Source: Hevea brasiliensis (Eukaryota > Streptophyta > Magnoliopsida > Malpighiales > Euphorbiaceae). Taken from it: a stretch of 64,000 nt of DNA. Shown piece after piece: positions 35,237-47,029 of the stretch (the stretch's first letter is position 1; every line of letters begins with the position of its first letter). The position numbers were made by a program, and so were the translations under genes. The stretch lies in contig NC_079498.1 of NCBI RefSeq assembly GCF_030052815.1, positions 92,825,060 to 92,889,059 on the forward strand, given 5' to 3'. A model generated the notes under the pieces. The model was not told the origin of the DNA, ran no database searches, and saw nothing but the letters and a program-made list of their open reading frames with translations.

Positions 35237-38200
35237 TTTCAGAGAATAAAAATGAAATTGATCGGAAAAAGATTAAAGCTCTTACTGGAGTATAAATTAG
35301 CACTGAAAAACTTTAGAAAACAAGGGAGAGTGTCGAAGTTGCTAAAAGAAAGTCTGAAAATGACATAAGGGAGCAAATGGCTAACCCCCTCCCTAGTTAT
35401 ATCCGCCTGAGCATTAAATGCTCACGAAGCCCTAAGGGATGCATCGGTTAGCGGGACCAGGCCGTTTCAATGAACATCAAAAGAAGATTCTAGAAACATA
35501 GTAAAAGGTTGGACAAATAAGATCAGTTAATGAAGATCATCAGATAGAACAGGGTTCTAAACCAACAGAACGGGCGGAATAGCGATTTGTCTAGGGATCA
35601 GATCGAACACATTTATTAGAGATCAAAATAATAACCAATGCAATAATAAAAATAGAATAAGCAGATCCAAATTTCAATAATAGATTTCATTTTATTTCCA
35701 AAAAGTCAGATTACATCATTTAGGTGATCTCTCAATATCAGCAATTACAAATGTCCCTACACTGCATTCTACCTAACTTGGACTACTCCCGAACCGAAAG
35801 TGTTGAAAATAGGCCTGTGTCAAAGCCTAGTCTTGTGGCTGAATCAAAAGATGTATTTGATAAAAAAAACAACAATAAATACTAGACAGATGTACAACTC
35901 AGATGGGGTGACTATGAGTCTCATGATATTGTGCGGTGTCATCGTCAATGTCATCGACTAGAACCGAGCTACGATTAGGACCCCCGAGATGGTGAGGAGC
36001 CAAATGAACTTGAAGAGGTGGTCACCGATATTAAGATTGAAATTAGCAGTCCTCTTGTCAGAGATCAGTCTGCAAGCCATACTAATGAGCCATTCCGAGA
36101 TCGGCGCGGTAGTTAGTTTCAACCTTGATCAGTTAATTAGTCCAGTTCTCTCACCGTCATCAGACGACGCCCTCACAAACCTCTAATCACTGGAATTGCT
36201 TATTTTCAGGAGGTGAACAAAGATAACATTCGGAAAAAGATTAAAGTGGTTGTTGTGAGAAGAATTCTTGCCGAAAAAGCCAAGAACGGGAAAATAAAAC
36301 ATTGAAGATTCACCGGAGAAGGAAGGTTATGAGTATGTGAAGGGCAAAATTTATCAGCATATATATAAGGCCTTGGCATTTATTGCATGCAGAACTCAAA
36401 GAGGCTCATCGACAATCAAAAAATTTATTGCTTTGACCAATACAGAGAAAGGATGAGAAGGAGGTCAAAGAACAGGAAGAGATCAAGAAGTAAAAAGACC
36501 AAATGCAAAAGAAAATAGACATCAGAATAATAATCCTAAGATCGGTTAGTCACAATGAGAAGATCGAAAAAGGGAAGGACTACCTATAGAGATCGGAGAA
36601 CTCAGGGAGTTGAACAGCTTCTAATCATGACCTTTAATTCATAAAAACTAGCTCCCTCCACCATCAAATCAGAGTCAGTTAAAGCATTGCAGGCATAATC
36701 CAATATTCACCACACATCTCATTTGTAAGGACGCACCCCTAGCCACCGGATTCCAAATAGTTAAAGCAACCTAGTACATCTCGATTTACACTGTTGATTA
36801 TAATTGTAAGGATGGATTTGAGGCCTTTGAATCAAAAATAAATGACAGATTCAACACTTTTTGTTCCTAGCCCTTAGATCCATTTTATAAGGCAAGACCC
36901 TTGACCTTTGGATTAAGGAGCGAAAGGACAGAAATTCTGAACGGAATCCCAACCCTCAATTTCGATTCTCTTTAATTCCAGGACGTCGGATTATGTCCTT
37001 TTGAATTTAGGCCTTCTGTCTCTTCCTGCTGAAATCCTGGCCCTCTGTTTTGAGTGCCCATCTCCTATAAATACCTGCATGCAACGCTATGGAGGGGGGC
37101 GATGATTATTAAGGAAAAGCCCTGGAATTTTGCTGTAGCTTTATTTTAAATAAAAAACTCTCAAGGTTCCTAGAGACATTAGAAACAAGTTTTCTGAAGG
37201 ATCTTTCCACGGAAACTATAGAGCTTGCAATCCATACCTTGGATAACCTCACAGAGTTTTGGGAACTCAATCACCGTTTCTTAAGAAGATCTCACTTCAA
37301 TCATTTACAACTCCTCAAAACCACCTTATTGTCTCAGTGTTAGTAGCGTCGGATACATGAAGACATCGGTACCATCTTACTCGTTGTTTTAGCCTTTTCT
37401 ACAAGTAAGTACTTGACTTATCATTCTCAAATGTTCATGGCATAGTTTGTCGAAACAAATCTTTAGAATAAGTTTATGTCGAAATTGGACTTATTTCACC
37501 TTTTGTGACGTCTACGAGTGTTACCTTTTATTTTTACGTTGTCTTTAATTTCTTTACATTATTTTGTGTAAAAAAGGTTAATTCAGGATACTGACATTCT
37601 GAAAGTACCATAAGGAGTACGGATGGGAGAATACAATGTGGAGATTCCCGATCAGAGTAAAAATGATTAGGAATAGTACAGATGAATTGAGAGGTTAGCT
37701 ACTTAGTCTAGCTAAAAAAAAAACATAAATGAGATCAGAATTTGGGATTCAGTTCGGATAGGGAACCTCCGAAATGAGATGTCTAGAATATTCAAAATGA
37801 GGAGTCATAATAAGTTGAGGAAAGTTCGATAAATAAATCATGAGATCGGAAACAAAAATCTGGGATAATATGAAAAGCGGGAGGTGATGTGAGCAATGTT
37901 CTCATATCTAATAGGGTCAAACGAGTTTGGTCTCACGACCGTGACCTTTTAAAATTCATTTTTGACAAATTTGAAGAGATCGGGAAAGAGTCCATACCCG
38001 AGTCCTCTTAACAAAGTTTCAATATACACATTTTAAGAGATCAGGAGAGAGTCCTTACCCGAATCCTCTTAGCAAAATTCTAATATACATATCTTAAGAG
38101 ATCGAGAGAGAGTCATTAACTGAATACTCTTAACAAAATTTTAATATACACATTTTAAGAGATTGGGAGAGAGTCCTTACCTGAATCCCCTTAACAAAAT

Positions 38201-38907
38201 TCTAAAATACACATTTTAAGAGATCGAGAGAGAGTTCTTACCTGAATTCTCTTAGCTAAAATTCTAATAAAAACGTTTTAAGAGATCAGGAGAGAGTCCT
38301 TACCTGAATTCTTTTAGCCAAAATTCTAATAAAAATATTTTAAGAAATTAGGAGAGAGTCTATTTCCAAAATCTTTTCAATAAAAATTTTAATATTTAAA
38401 TACCGAGATACCTAACATGTGAACCGAGAACCTTCCTCATTTATTGCGGATCTTTAGGGACTCAAATAAAATCTCTTTGAAATTAGAATCCCAAATTCAA
38501 AGCTGAAAAATTAGATAAGATATGTAACAAATCAAATAAACAAAACAATAATTTATCGTGGGGACATCCCATGTACCCGTGTTCTTAGGAAACCCAAAAT
38601 AGTGAGATATTGAATGCTCCTTCTATCAATAAAAGGACCGATATTGTGATTCCAAAACCCCCCAAATTATTAATCGTAAGTAATTAAGAGCACATCGTTA
38701 AATTTGCTAACCCTCATTAAGAGACGAGGTGGGGTGCCTAACACCTTCCCCACCCGTGAACGAACTCTGAACCTAGAATCTCTATTTCGGAAGTGTTTTT
38801 TGTTTTCAGTAATGGTTTCCTTTAATTTCCCTTAAAATTAAAGTGGCGACTCCTCACTTTCTCCACTTCGGTGAGAATCGTCCAGCGATCACAAAGTCCT
38901 TGCGATA
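35237..38907 (+). repeat. LTR of Tat-2 (right border better supported than left)
   Basis: The segment ends a few bases before the PBS at 38911. The last bases CTTGCGATA may be a mutated CA end. It contains the Tat-type phrase GTGCCTAACACCTTCCCCACC at about 38727, GATCGG-rich DNA and a 61-bp tandem array at 37977. The left end is not identified. No coding sequence is supported inside: the plus-strand frame at 35989-36186 has no recognisable domain. Confidence 0.5.
37977..38402 (+). repeat. 61-62 bp tandem array in the Tat-2 LTR, seven units
   Basis: Units start at 37977, 38038, 38099, 38160, 38221, 38283 and 38345 with an AGATCGGGAGAGAGTCCTTA-like core and end TTTTAAG. The last unit is the most diverged. 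The array lies in the 3' half of the LTR, about 0.5-0.9 kb before the PBS. Confidence 0.9.
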
Positions 38908-38910
38908 GAT

Positions 38911-38928
38911 TGGTGACTCTGCTTGGGA
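38911..38928 (+). other. Primer binding site of Tat-2
   Basis: TGGTGACTCTGCTTGGGA follows the LTR end. It is a diverged form of the TGGCGACTCC-type site of Tat-1 and fixes the plus orientation. Confidence 0.65.
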
Positions 38929-39759
38929 CGAAGACCAAAATAACCCTAGTTTAGAAGTCCAAAGAGCAAATTTAATCCCGTGCTCTTATTGATAATTATG
39001 GGGGTTGACTCATAGAATTAGAAGTTTTAATATTTTAATTATTACTATTCTCTCTAACCGTTTTGTTTATTCTGATTGTTTCATTTATTACAGTAATCTT
39101 TGCCTAAATTCCCTTGAATAAGGAAGAGGTAAATATGTCTCTTCACACAATGATCACCTACACGATTTACTCACACACTTTAACCCTGTACTCGGGCTCT
39201 CTTACCCTGTAGGAAGTAGGAGGGGGTCATGTAGCGATACCCGTGGGTTTTTACCCCATTAGTATCCGTGAAGATTTTTTATCAGATTGGAACTTGTTTC
39301 ATCTATTGTGATCACCGTGAAGTTTTCCCGTCATTATCATAATGGTGAAATGAGGCTCTACTGTTTACAGTAGGGACAATTTGGGGACCTATGGCTTTAG
39401 AAAATTAGACCTTGAGCTAAACGTCACATTAGTCAGAGCCTATAATAAGCCATCCTTGAAGGTAAGACCATTCAATTAGATAGTACCTACCCGGTGTCAC
39501 GGTTATCCTATTTTAGGACAAAATGGGACATACTTGCTTTCACCTCACTCTGTTTATATTTTTAAACTTCTCTTAAATAACATGAGGGTAATTTTGAATC
39601 GTACTGCCAGGACGACCTAAACACCTTCCTACTTTGATAGGTGTATAGATATTATCACGCAAGTAGTATAATTCAAAATTACCTGAATTTATTCTACTAA
39701 CTTATTTCCTCTGTAGGTGTTATAAACTGGTGTCTGCTAAGGGTAAGGAAAACTTTAAA
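38929..39759 (+). other. Tat-2 leader (5' untranslated region)
   Basis: No coding sequence is seen between the PBS and the first ATG of ORF1. Several stretches such as CCCTGTACTCGGGCTCTCTTACC are typical non-coding leader of this lineage. Confidence 0.45.
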
Positions 39760-40026
39760 ATGACATCTTTGAGTTAGTCAGCCAAAGAGGTTTCAAAACA
39801 GAAACGAGATGCTCAACAAAGATTCAAATCAATCCATGACTCAGAATCCTTACAGACTGGTGAGATAGAAACAGAAGCCCATCCATTGCCTCCATTAGAT
39901 CCTAATAAAATTGAGATCAGAATAGCCGGTTTCGATGACTTATTAAATAGTTGGAAATCATTGCCCAATCATGCTTAGACATAGGCTCTTTGATATGGGT
40001 CAAAGCACAAGCTCTGGCACTAAAGG
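39760..40026 (+). pseudogene. Tat-2 ORF1, 5' fragment before the insertion
   Basis: The ATG at 39760 opens a reading with an early TAG, then KQKRDAQQRFKSIHDSESLQ and IAGFDDLLNSWKSLPNHA. ORF1 of Tat/Ogre elements (DUF7745-like, function unknown) begins in this way. The reading is cut at 40026, where the chromovirus composite enters with target duplication AAAGG, and resumes at 60491. Stops just before the junction show decay as well. Confidence 0.55.
40022..40026. repeat. Target site duplication of the composite, left copy
   Basis: AAAGG before TGTAACACCCC. The identical AAAGG follows the last LTR at 60491-60495. Confidence 0.92.
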
Positions 40027-43000
40027 TGTAACACCCCTATTGGTATAGCCTGGTATATTTCACTGTTCCGGTGACCGGTGTCGGTCCGGACAAATAAAGA
40101 GATTAGAGCCACACTTAAGACAACATGAGAAGCCATAAACACAAATAATTAGTAATGTTTAATTAGTTAACTACAAATAAGAAAAACAGAACATAAGAGG
40201 TTAAACGAGCCGAGAGTCACAGCGATGAGTGACCTTTCTCGAACGATCACAAGTCGCTTTAAACTCAAATTTCGAACCGTAAAGTGACGCCGGTCCTTAG
40301 GACCCTTATGGACACAAAGTGGAAAAGAGAAAATCACGAAAAGAATCATAAGTCACCAAATAATTAGGTCGTGAGCCTAAGAAATATTGGATTATTTGCA
40401 AACCGATGAACTGACGAGGGGCAATTTGGTCAATTGACCCCAAGAGTCGACTCGACCTAATCACAAATAAAATCGGAGAAAAGAAAATTTGAATCAAGAA
40501 TTAAATTAAAAACTAATAGAAAAAAAGAAAAAAAAGAAGAAGATAGAAAAGAAGATGATGACATCATGAATGATGTCAATAAGAAATTAATTAAGTTATT
40601 TATTAAATGGGATTTTGTGGTCTTCCATCAACTAAAATAAATTAAGAAAAGAAAAAATTAACAACAAAAGTCATCTTCATCTTCTCAAAACGTCACTCTC
40701 TTCTCTCCTCACAAAACTACCATGAAAGCTCATTTTGAGCTTGAAAAAATAAAATCCAACCATACAAAATTGTTCTACCATAAGTAGACCTTGTTTGGGC
40801 AACTAAGAAAGAAGATTCAAGGAAAAGAAAGAAAAAATTTGAAGAAAAGGAGGAAGAAAATTCTGCTCAAGGTATAGTACTATAAACTTCAATTTTTATT
40901 GTTTAATTAGTGTTAGTGTGGCATCAAGAGCTTGTAAATAAACTTGAAATGAAATAAAATCATGGGAGAAGGACTAAACTGAAATTTTGGCTTGGTTGAT
41001 GGGAGTATGATTGGTATGGTTTGATGTGTTTAAAGGGAATTAAAGATGTTAATAAACTTACATTAGTATGGTATTAAGATGGAAATGCACCAATTGTGAT
41101 TGAATGAGTGAGTAAGGGTTTCAATGCTAGGGTTTATGAACCAAAATTTGGAGAAATGCATAAATGGCATGTTTAACCTATTGTGAATGAAATAATGGTC
41201 AATTATGACCAAATAACTTGTGTGGGAATGATAGGAATGAAAACTAAATTGAGGTAAATGGTCATGCTGCTGGCAGCATGACCAAACCCACTTTGAAGGA
41301 CCAAAACTCAATTTTACAAGTCCAATTGATATGCCACCAATTGGAGATGAAAATAGACATAAAAGAGCACAATTTTCATTAAGGAACCATTGCCAAAACT
41401 GACCAAAACTTGGTGAAACAATTGACCAAAGTGAGTTGATAGCAGGCTGCCATCAGACTAAACTGACCAAATGAACAGTAACTGTTCATTTGGTCATAAC
41501 TCGAGCTAGGTAGGTCAAATTGACCTGAAATTTTACCAGCAATTAGATATGATATAGATCTAAAACTTTCATGAAGAACACCAACCCAAATTAGGTCATT
41601 AACCCTTTCAAAATCATTGAGCAAAATTAAATTACTGTACTGAGATTCTGCAGAATTTTCATTGAGCAGCAATGTTTGGATGGCTATAACTCTCTAGAAA
41701 ACTCGGATTTAGGCGATTCTTGAACCGATGGAAACCTAAGACATAGTACAACATTTCATATGAAGAAAGTGAGACTAAATTATGAACTTAACTTGATCAA
41801 ACAATTGACCAAAGTTGGACCAAAAATCTGCCAGCACCTAAATTGCAGTATGAACAGTGCATGTGAACAGTAAACTTATTTTGGCCATAACTTGAGCTAC
41901 AAAACTCCGATTGAGGTGATCCAAAAATGAGAATACACTTAAGACAATAAGGAACATTTTCTATGAAGGAAGTTTTGTCAAATTCCAACAGTAGATCGAC
42001 CAATGGAATAGTGCAACTTCGGAGAACTAAACCTAAAATTGGCAATTTTGCCAAAATGACCTAAGATTTAAACAAATGACCAAAACCAACAAGTTTGGTG
42101 ACCAAAATGTGGTATGTGGGTGAAGTTGGAGTTCCCATACCTATTAAGCCTTAGAAAGTCAATAATTTGACTTGAATAGTGCAGTGAATAGTAACCAAAC
42201 ACAAAATTTTGAGAACGCTGAATTTAACACGTTAGAGCTAGGTAAATGTGAAGCTAAGTTTATTTTGGATTTATTTTAAGTTTTAGTACTGAAACATTAG
42301 AAAATTTCGTGTTTCAGGAAAAGAATACCGACAGAACCCGAGGAGTCGAGTCAAGGCCAACAGCGACTCGCTTGAGGTTTGTGCACAACATATACTTTTA
42401 TAATCATCTTTGCATATCGCTTTGAATAATATGAAATATTGGATTATGGCATTCTTATAATGTTTGATGTAAACTGTTGAAAGTTATTATGTATATTTGA
42501 AAAGACAATGTTTAGCAAATTGTTAAGATAAGTTTTGAAACCACGTTGTCATGACCACATATTTGAACACCTCACTAGCACGACTAGTGGGGTAATTAGT
42601 TTCAATTTTGATTCCTTCTCCGGAGAAGTGTTGAGGTGTGCCAAGAGAAGAGGATGTGAATGGATATCCATATATTTGAGCTAGCTAGCCTATGATATGA
42701 TTTCTCTTTAGCCTCCGGCTATTGAGATTCATGTGATTTCTCTTTAGCCTCGGCTATTGAGATTCTATTTGTTTCGAATGGCGTGATCTAACTGTGGGTT
42801 TTATGAAATGTGTTTTGATACTTTGAAATGAACTTGGTTTACATGTTAAACCTTACAATGCATGATTGTATTTAATTTTCATGTTTAGCCAAATTTTTGA
42901 ATGAATGTGCTTTAAGTTTTGCATAAAGATTATTTTAGTATATTGTGCACCATCAGTCTTAGTACTCAATGATAGCTTTATTGTCACGCAGATACAGAGA

Positions 43001-43640
43001 TTAGAGGAGCAGCAGATCGAAATCACGAGGTGTGTGAAGTCATCACTTTAAGTCTTCGTATAATTTATACCCTAATCAGAATATTTCTTTTGATGTATAT
43101 ATTGCACATAAATGTATGGACATGTACATGGGTCTTGAGCAGCTTGTACAAAGTTTGTATAAAAGTTGTAATAAATTTTAGTTTGGAATTCCTGAATGTA
43201 AATTTTAGTATGTTGAATATATAAATTGTTTATCTTGAATGGACTATGAATAAATGATATTGATGGATGATTTTGAAGAAATTATTGAACTTGTGAATTT
43301 GAGAAATTGATTGAGATTGAGTTTGAAATTGAAGTAGTGGTTGAGAAAAACTTTTAGAAGTGCTTTTACAGTATTCAAGAACGGTTTTCTCAAAATAGAG
43401 GAAACTCACAAAATTTTTATAAAATTTATGGAAAACTAAAATGGCCAAAAATATTAATTAGTTTTAATTTCAACTAAATGTTTTAAATACTTATTTGAAA
43501 TGCTCACCACTTGTCAAAGATAAGAAAATTGTTTTAAAATCCCTTGTAGGGTACTTAATGAGTTATCGGTAGGTGAAGTTCGTAGTTCATTAGGTATTCT
43601 ACGGATCATGTTATGCCTTACAGAGGGGTAAGGTGTGACA
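40027..43640 (+). repeat. Chromovirus LTR 1
   Basis: 3614 bp, TGTAACACC...GGTGTGACA. It contains a 24-bp palindrome at 41260-41283, a 31-bp palindrome at 41465-41495 and a 34-bp direct duplication (CTCTTTAGCCTC...GGCTATTGAGATTC) at about 42705-42765. It differs from the other two copies mainly by short indels. No gene lies inside: the minus-strand frames at 41063-42054 and similar are chance frames. Confidence 0.95.
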
Positions 43641-43648
43641 TGTTTTAG

Positions 43649-43659
43649 TGGTATCGAGC
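43649..43659 (+). other. Primer binding site, copy 1 (one base short)
   Basis: TGGTATCGAGC, against TGGTATCAGAGC in copy 2. The missing A falls in a CAG trinucleotide. The expected primer is initiator Met tRNA. Confidence 0.8.
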
Positions 43660-43828
43660 AAGTTTTTGAATTATGTTTTCAATTGTGAATTTGTGTCTTT
43701 TCTTTGTTAAGTACAACTGCTCAATGTCCATATTTGTTACATACAGTGCATTACATCATGAATATGAACTAACGGAGGGAAATCTCCTTGTGTTACTTGT
43801 TCAGGAGATACCCTAACTTCAGCCTGAA

Positions 43829-45060
43829 ATGGAAGAAGGATCGCCACTGAGCAATGCTGAAGCCGAGGCACAAGGAAGCCCACTTTACCTAATGTCAAGG
43901 TCAAGAAAGACTACCCACAAATGCCGCAAATTCTCGCACGCTGACAAGCAGATAGCGGCAATGTTTCAACAAATGGTCGGGGTATGCCCGCCAAGCTCCA
44001 CCCCAACCAATCGTGGCACAACCACGCCTCCAGCCGCAATATGATAAATTATCAAGTATGGGTGCAGAATTTAAGGGTACAGTGGACCCTTTAGAGGCAG
44101 AGCAATGGCTTGAAAGAATGGACAGAGTGTTTAAGAAATTGCACCGCCTGCATGAGTTGAAGTTCGAATATTCGTGGTCGCCATCGCAAGGATGCATATG
44201 ATTGGTGGAAGACCATCCCCCACAGCTTGGCAGAACCACCAGTGCTAACCTGGGATGACTTCATCAGAGAGTTTAGACAGAAATACATCCCAGATGCATA
44301 TGTTGATCAGAAATTGCAAGAATTTTTGAGCTTAAAAAAAGGAAATCGATCGCTGGCGAGTATGAGAGGGAGTTCTCCGCTGAGTCACTATGCGGAGAGT
44401 CTCCTTACTACCAAGAAGGCAAGGTGCAAGAGATTTGAAACGGGTTTGAAGCCCAAAGATACGGATGCAAGTTGTAGGATTTCGACACAAAGAACTTCTC
44501 GAGCTTATGTCTCAAGCACTTGAATTGGAGAGAGTTGAAGCATAAACCCAGTGAAGTAAAAAGTATAGAAATTAGATAAAGACAAGGGGGATAAATCAGT
44601 TGAGCAGAGTTCTGGTGCTACTCCGAAAGAAAAAGAAGTTTAGTGGACCCAGCAGGGTCGAGGTGGCAGATTTGGCAGAGGCAGATTTTCTGGTCAGAGA
44701 CCCCCTAGGTCTGGTCAGCAGTCGAGCAGGGGTTCACATTCTGCCCGCCCCTGTGAGACTTGTGGCAAGATTCATGGGGGGGAATGTTATTGGGCCACTG
44801 GAGCCTGCTTTAACTGTGGAGGTAAGGGCCATATAGCTAAAGACTGTACTAGTGCTCCGAGATATGGTCCAGCTCCTACTACCGCCGAGGATCTATTCGC
44901 AGTCCCCGCTCCCGCAGGTTCACACCGGGCTGGCAGAGGAAGAGGCAGAGGTAGAGGCACCGCTCAGCAATGTGGCACAATTGGTCGGGCCAGACAAGGA
45001 AGTGCTTCAACCAGAATCTACGCAATGAGACAGCGTGAAGAGGCCGAGACTTCGATGTGG
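43829..45060 (+). pseudogene. Chromovirus gag, copy 1 (frameshifted)
   Basis: The ATG at 43829 begins MEEGSPLSNAEAEAQGSPLY. Frameshifts follow, but the gag domain is readable: FKGTVDPLEAEQWLERMDRV at about 44070, LTWDDFIREFRQKYIPDAYV at about 44250, then SPLSHYAESLLTT. The nucleocapsid part at 44752-44847 has two cysteine-histidine clusters, CETCGKIHGGEC and the canonical knuckle CFNCGGKGHIAKDC. Gag packages the RNA genome in cytoplasmic particles. Nearly all breaks are single-base or few-base indels relative to copy 2, so this reading may be intact in reality. Confidence 0.8.
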
Positions 45061-45069
45061 TAGCCGTAC

Positions 45070-46998
45070 ATTCTCTATCTCCGATCAAGAAGTATTTGTA
45101 TTATTTGATCCGGTTCAACCCATTCATATGTTAGTGCTAGCATAGTTTGTTCACTTGTCGCTCCATGTGTGCAAATGGGTTTTGAAGTGCTAGTAACTAG
45201 TCCGTTAGGACAAGAGGTCCGGTCAGAATCTATAGAGACTCCCTTTGGTGATCCAAGGACATGTTTTCTGTCGATTTGATTGAAATGCCCTTTAGAGAGT
45301 ATGATATCATCTTGGGCATGGATTGGTTAGCTGTGCATCATGCTATGATTGGATCAGATCAAGATACTACTTTTGGTCTCCTTTGTACGGTGATGTGGTA
45401 ATATACGGAGAGGCATTTATCGCCATCAAACATCATTTCGGCTGCACTAGCTAGAAGGATGATTAAAAGGGGTGTGAAGCATACTTGGCACATGTGATAG
45501 ACACCCAAGTAGGGAGTCCAGCACTAAGGGACATCCCTACGATATGTGACTTTCCGGATGTGTTTCCTGATGAATCGCAGTGATTACCTCCGTAAAGAGA
45601 GGTGCAGCTTGAGATTAATGTTATGCTCGGTGTGGACCCAATCTCCATAACACCATACAGAATGGCACCTGCAGAATTGAAAGAGTTGAAAGTGCAGTTG
45701 CAAGAATTGCTTGACAAGGGCTTTATCTGCCCTAGTGTGTCACCTTGGGGAGCACCAGTGTTGTTTGTAAAGAAGAAAGATGGCACTCTCCGTTTGTGTA
45801 TTGATTATCAGCAGTTGAATAAGGTGACAATAAAGAATAGATATCCATTGCCCCGCATTGATGACTTGTTTGATCAGTTGAGGGGTGCAACTGTGTTCTC
45901 CAAAATTGACTCGAGATCAGTTATTATCACCGAAAGTACAAGAGCAAAGTATTTCTAAATCGCCTCGTAACCCGCTATGGCCATTATGAGTTCTTGGTCA
46001 TGCCATTCGGTTAACTAATGCTCCTACGCTTATGGATCCGATGAACACTATTTTCGCACCATACCACCGCTTTGTTGTGTTATTCAAAGATGATATATTT
46101 GTCTAATCTAGGAATGCAGAAGAGCATGATAGACATCCATGGATTGTACGCAGACTTTGAGGGAGAAACAATATATGCCAAATTGTCGAAGTGTGAATTT
46201 TGGCTGAAAGAAATATCTTTCTTGGGGCATGTAGTATCGTAAGAGGGCATTAAGGTAGATCCAAGTAAGATTGAAGTCGCCCCATTGGAGGCCACCTAAA
46301 TGTCACGTAGATTCGCAGCTGGTTTAGCCGATACTACCGCCGATTTGTGAAGGATTCTCCATGTTGGCATCTCCATTGACCAAGCCGCTTAGAAAAGATG
46401 TAAAATTTCAAAGTGGACTGATAAATGCCAGCAGAGTTTTGATGAATTGAAAAGATGTTTGACTCAAGCTCCACCCTTACCTTACCTACTCTGTAAAGAA
46501 TATACAGTATATAGTGACGCTTCTCACAATGGGTTAGGCTGTGTATTGATGCAAGATCAAAATGTCATTGCCTATGCATCACGCCAGCTAAAACCGCATG
46601 AGAGGAACTATCCAACACATGATTTGGAGCTTGCAGCTATTGTGTTTGCTCTTAAGATCTGGAGGCATTATTTGTATGGGGAGAAGTGCTACATCTATAC
46701 AGATCATAAGAGCTTGAAGTATTTGGGCACCCAAAAAGAGTTGAATTTGAGACAGAGGAGATGGTTAGAGTTGATAAAAGACTATGATTGTCTGATAGAC
46801 TATCAGCCAGGGAAAGCTAATGTTGTGGCTGACGCCTTAAGTCGTAAGACTATGGCAAATCTACAAATTACTCCTTTGTCTTTGGTACATGAGTTGAGAT
46901 CATTACATGCCAGTTTAGAGATTAATGATGATGGGCAGGCAGCAGTTGCATGGCATGTACAAACAAGATTGATTGATCGATTAGAATGGTCGCCGTAA
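45070..46998 (+). pseudogene. Chromovirus protease, RT and RNase H, copy 1
   Basis: The protease site lies at about 45105, where the DPGSTHS motif seen in copy 2 is shifted by loss of one G in CCGGG. RT runs from about 45600, with [20 protein letters not shown] and [13 protein letters not shown]. The catalytic box reads FKDD at 46083-46094 (FIDD in copy 2). RNase H follows in an open frame 46447-46998 with Asp in [11 protein letters not shown], Glu in HDLELAAIV, Asp in [11 protein letters not shown] and Asp in [10 protein letters not shown], so its four acidic residues are kept. The part between 45958 and 46447 carries several frameshifts. Confidence 0.82.
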
Positions 46999-47029
46999 TG
47001 ATCAAGTATCGGTTGATGGGAGAAGTCCG

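Noticed and set aside
37977..38402. CRISPR-like array
   Set aside because: The whole 61-bp unit is repeated, with no constant repeat and unique spacers, in a plant LTR. It is an ordinary tandem repeat.
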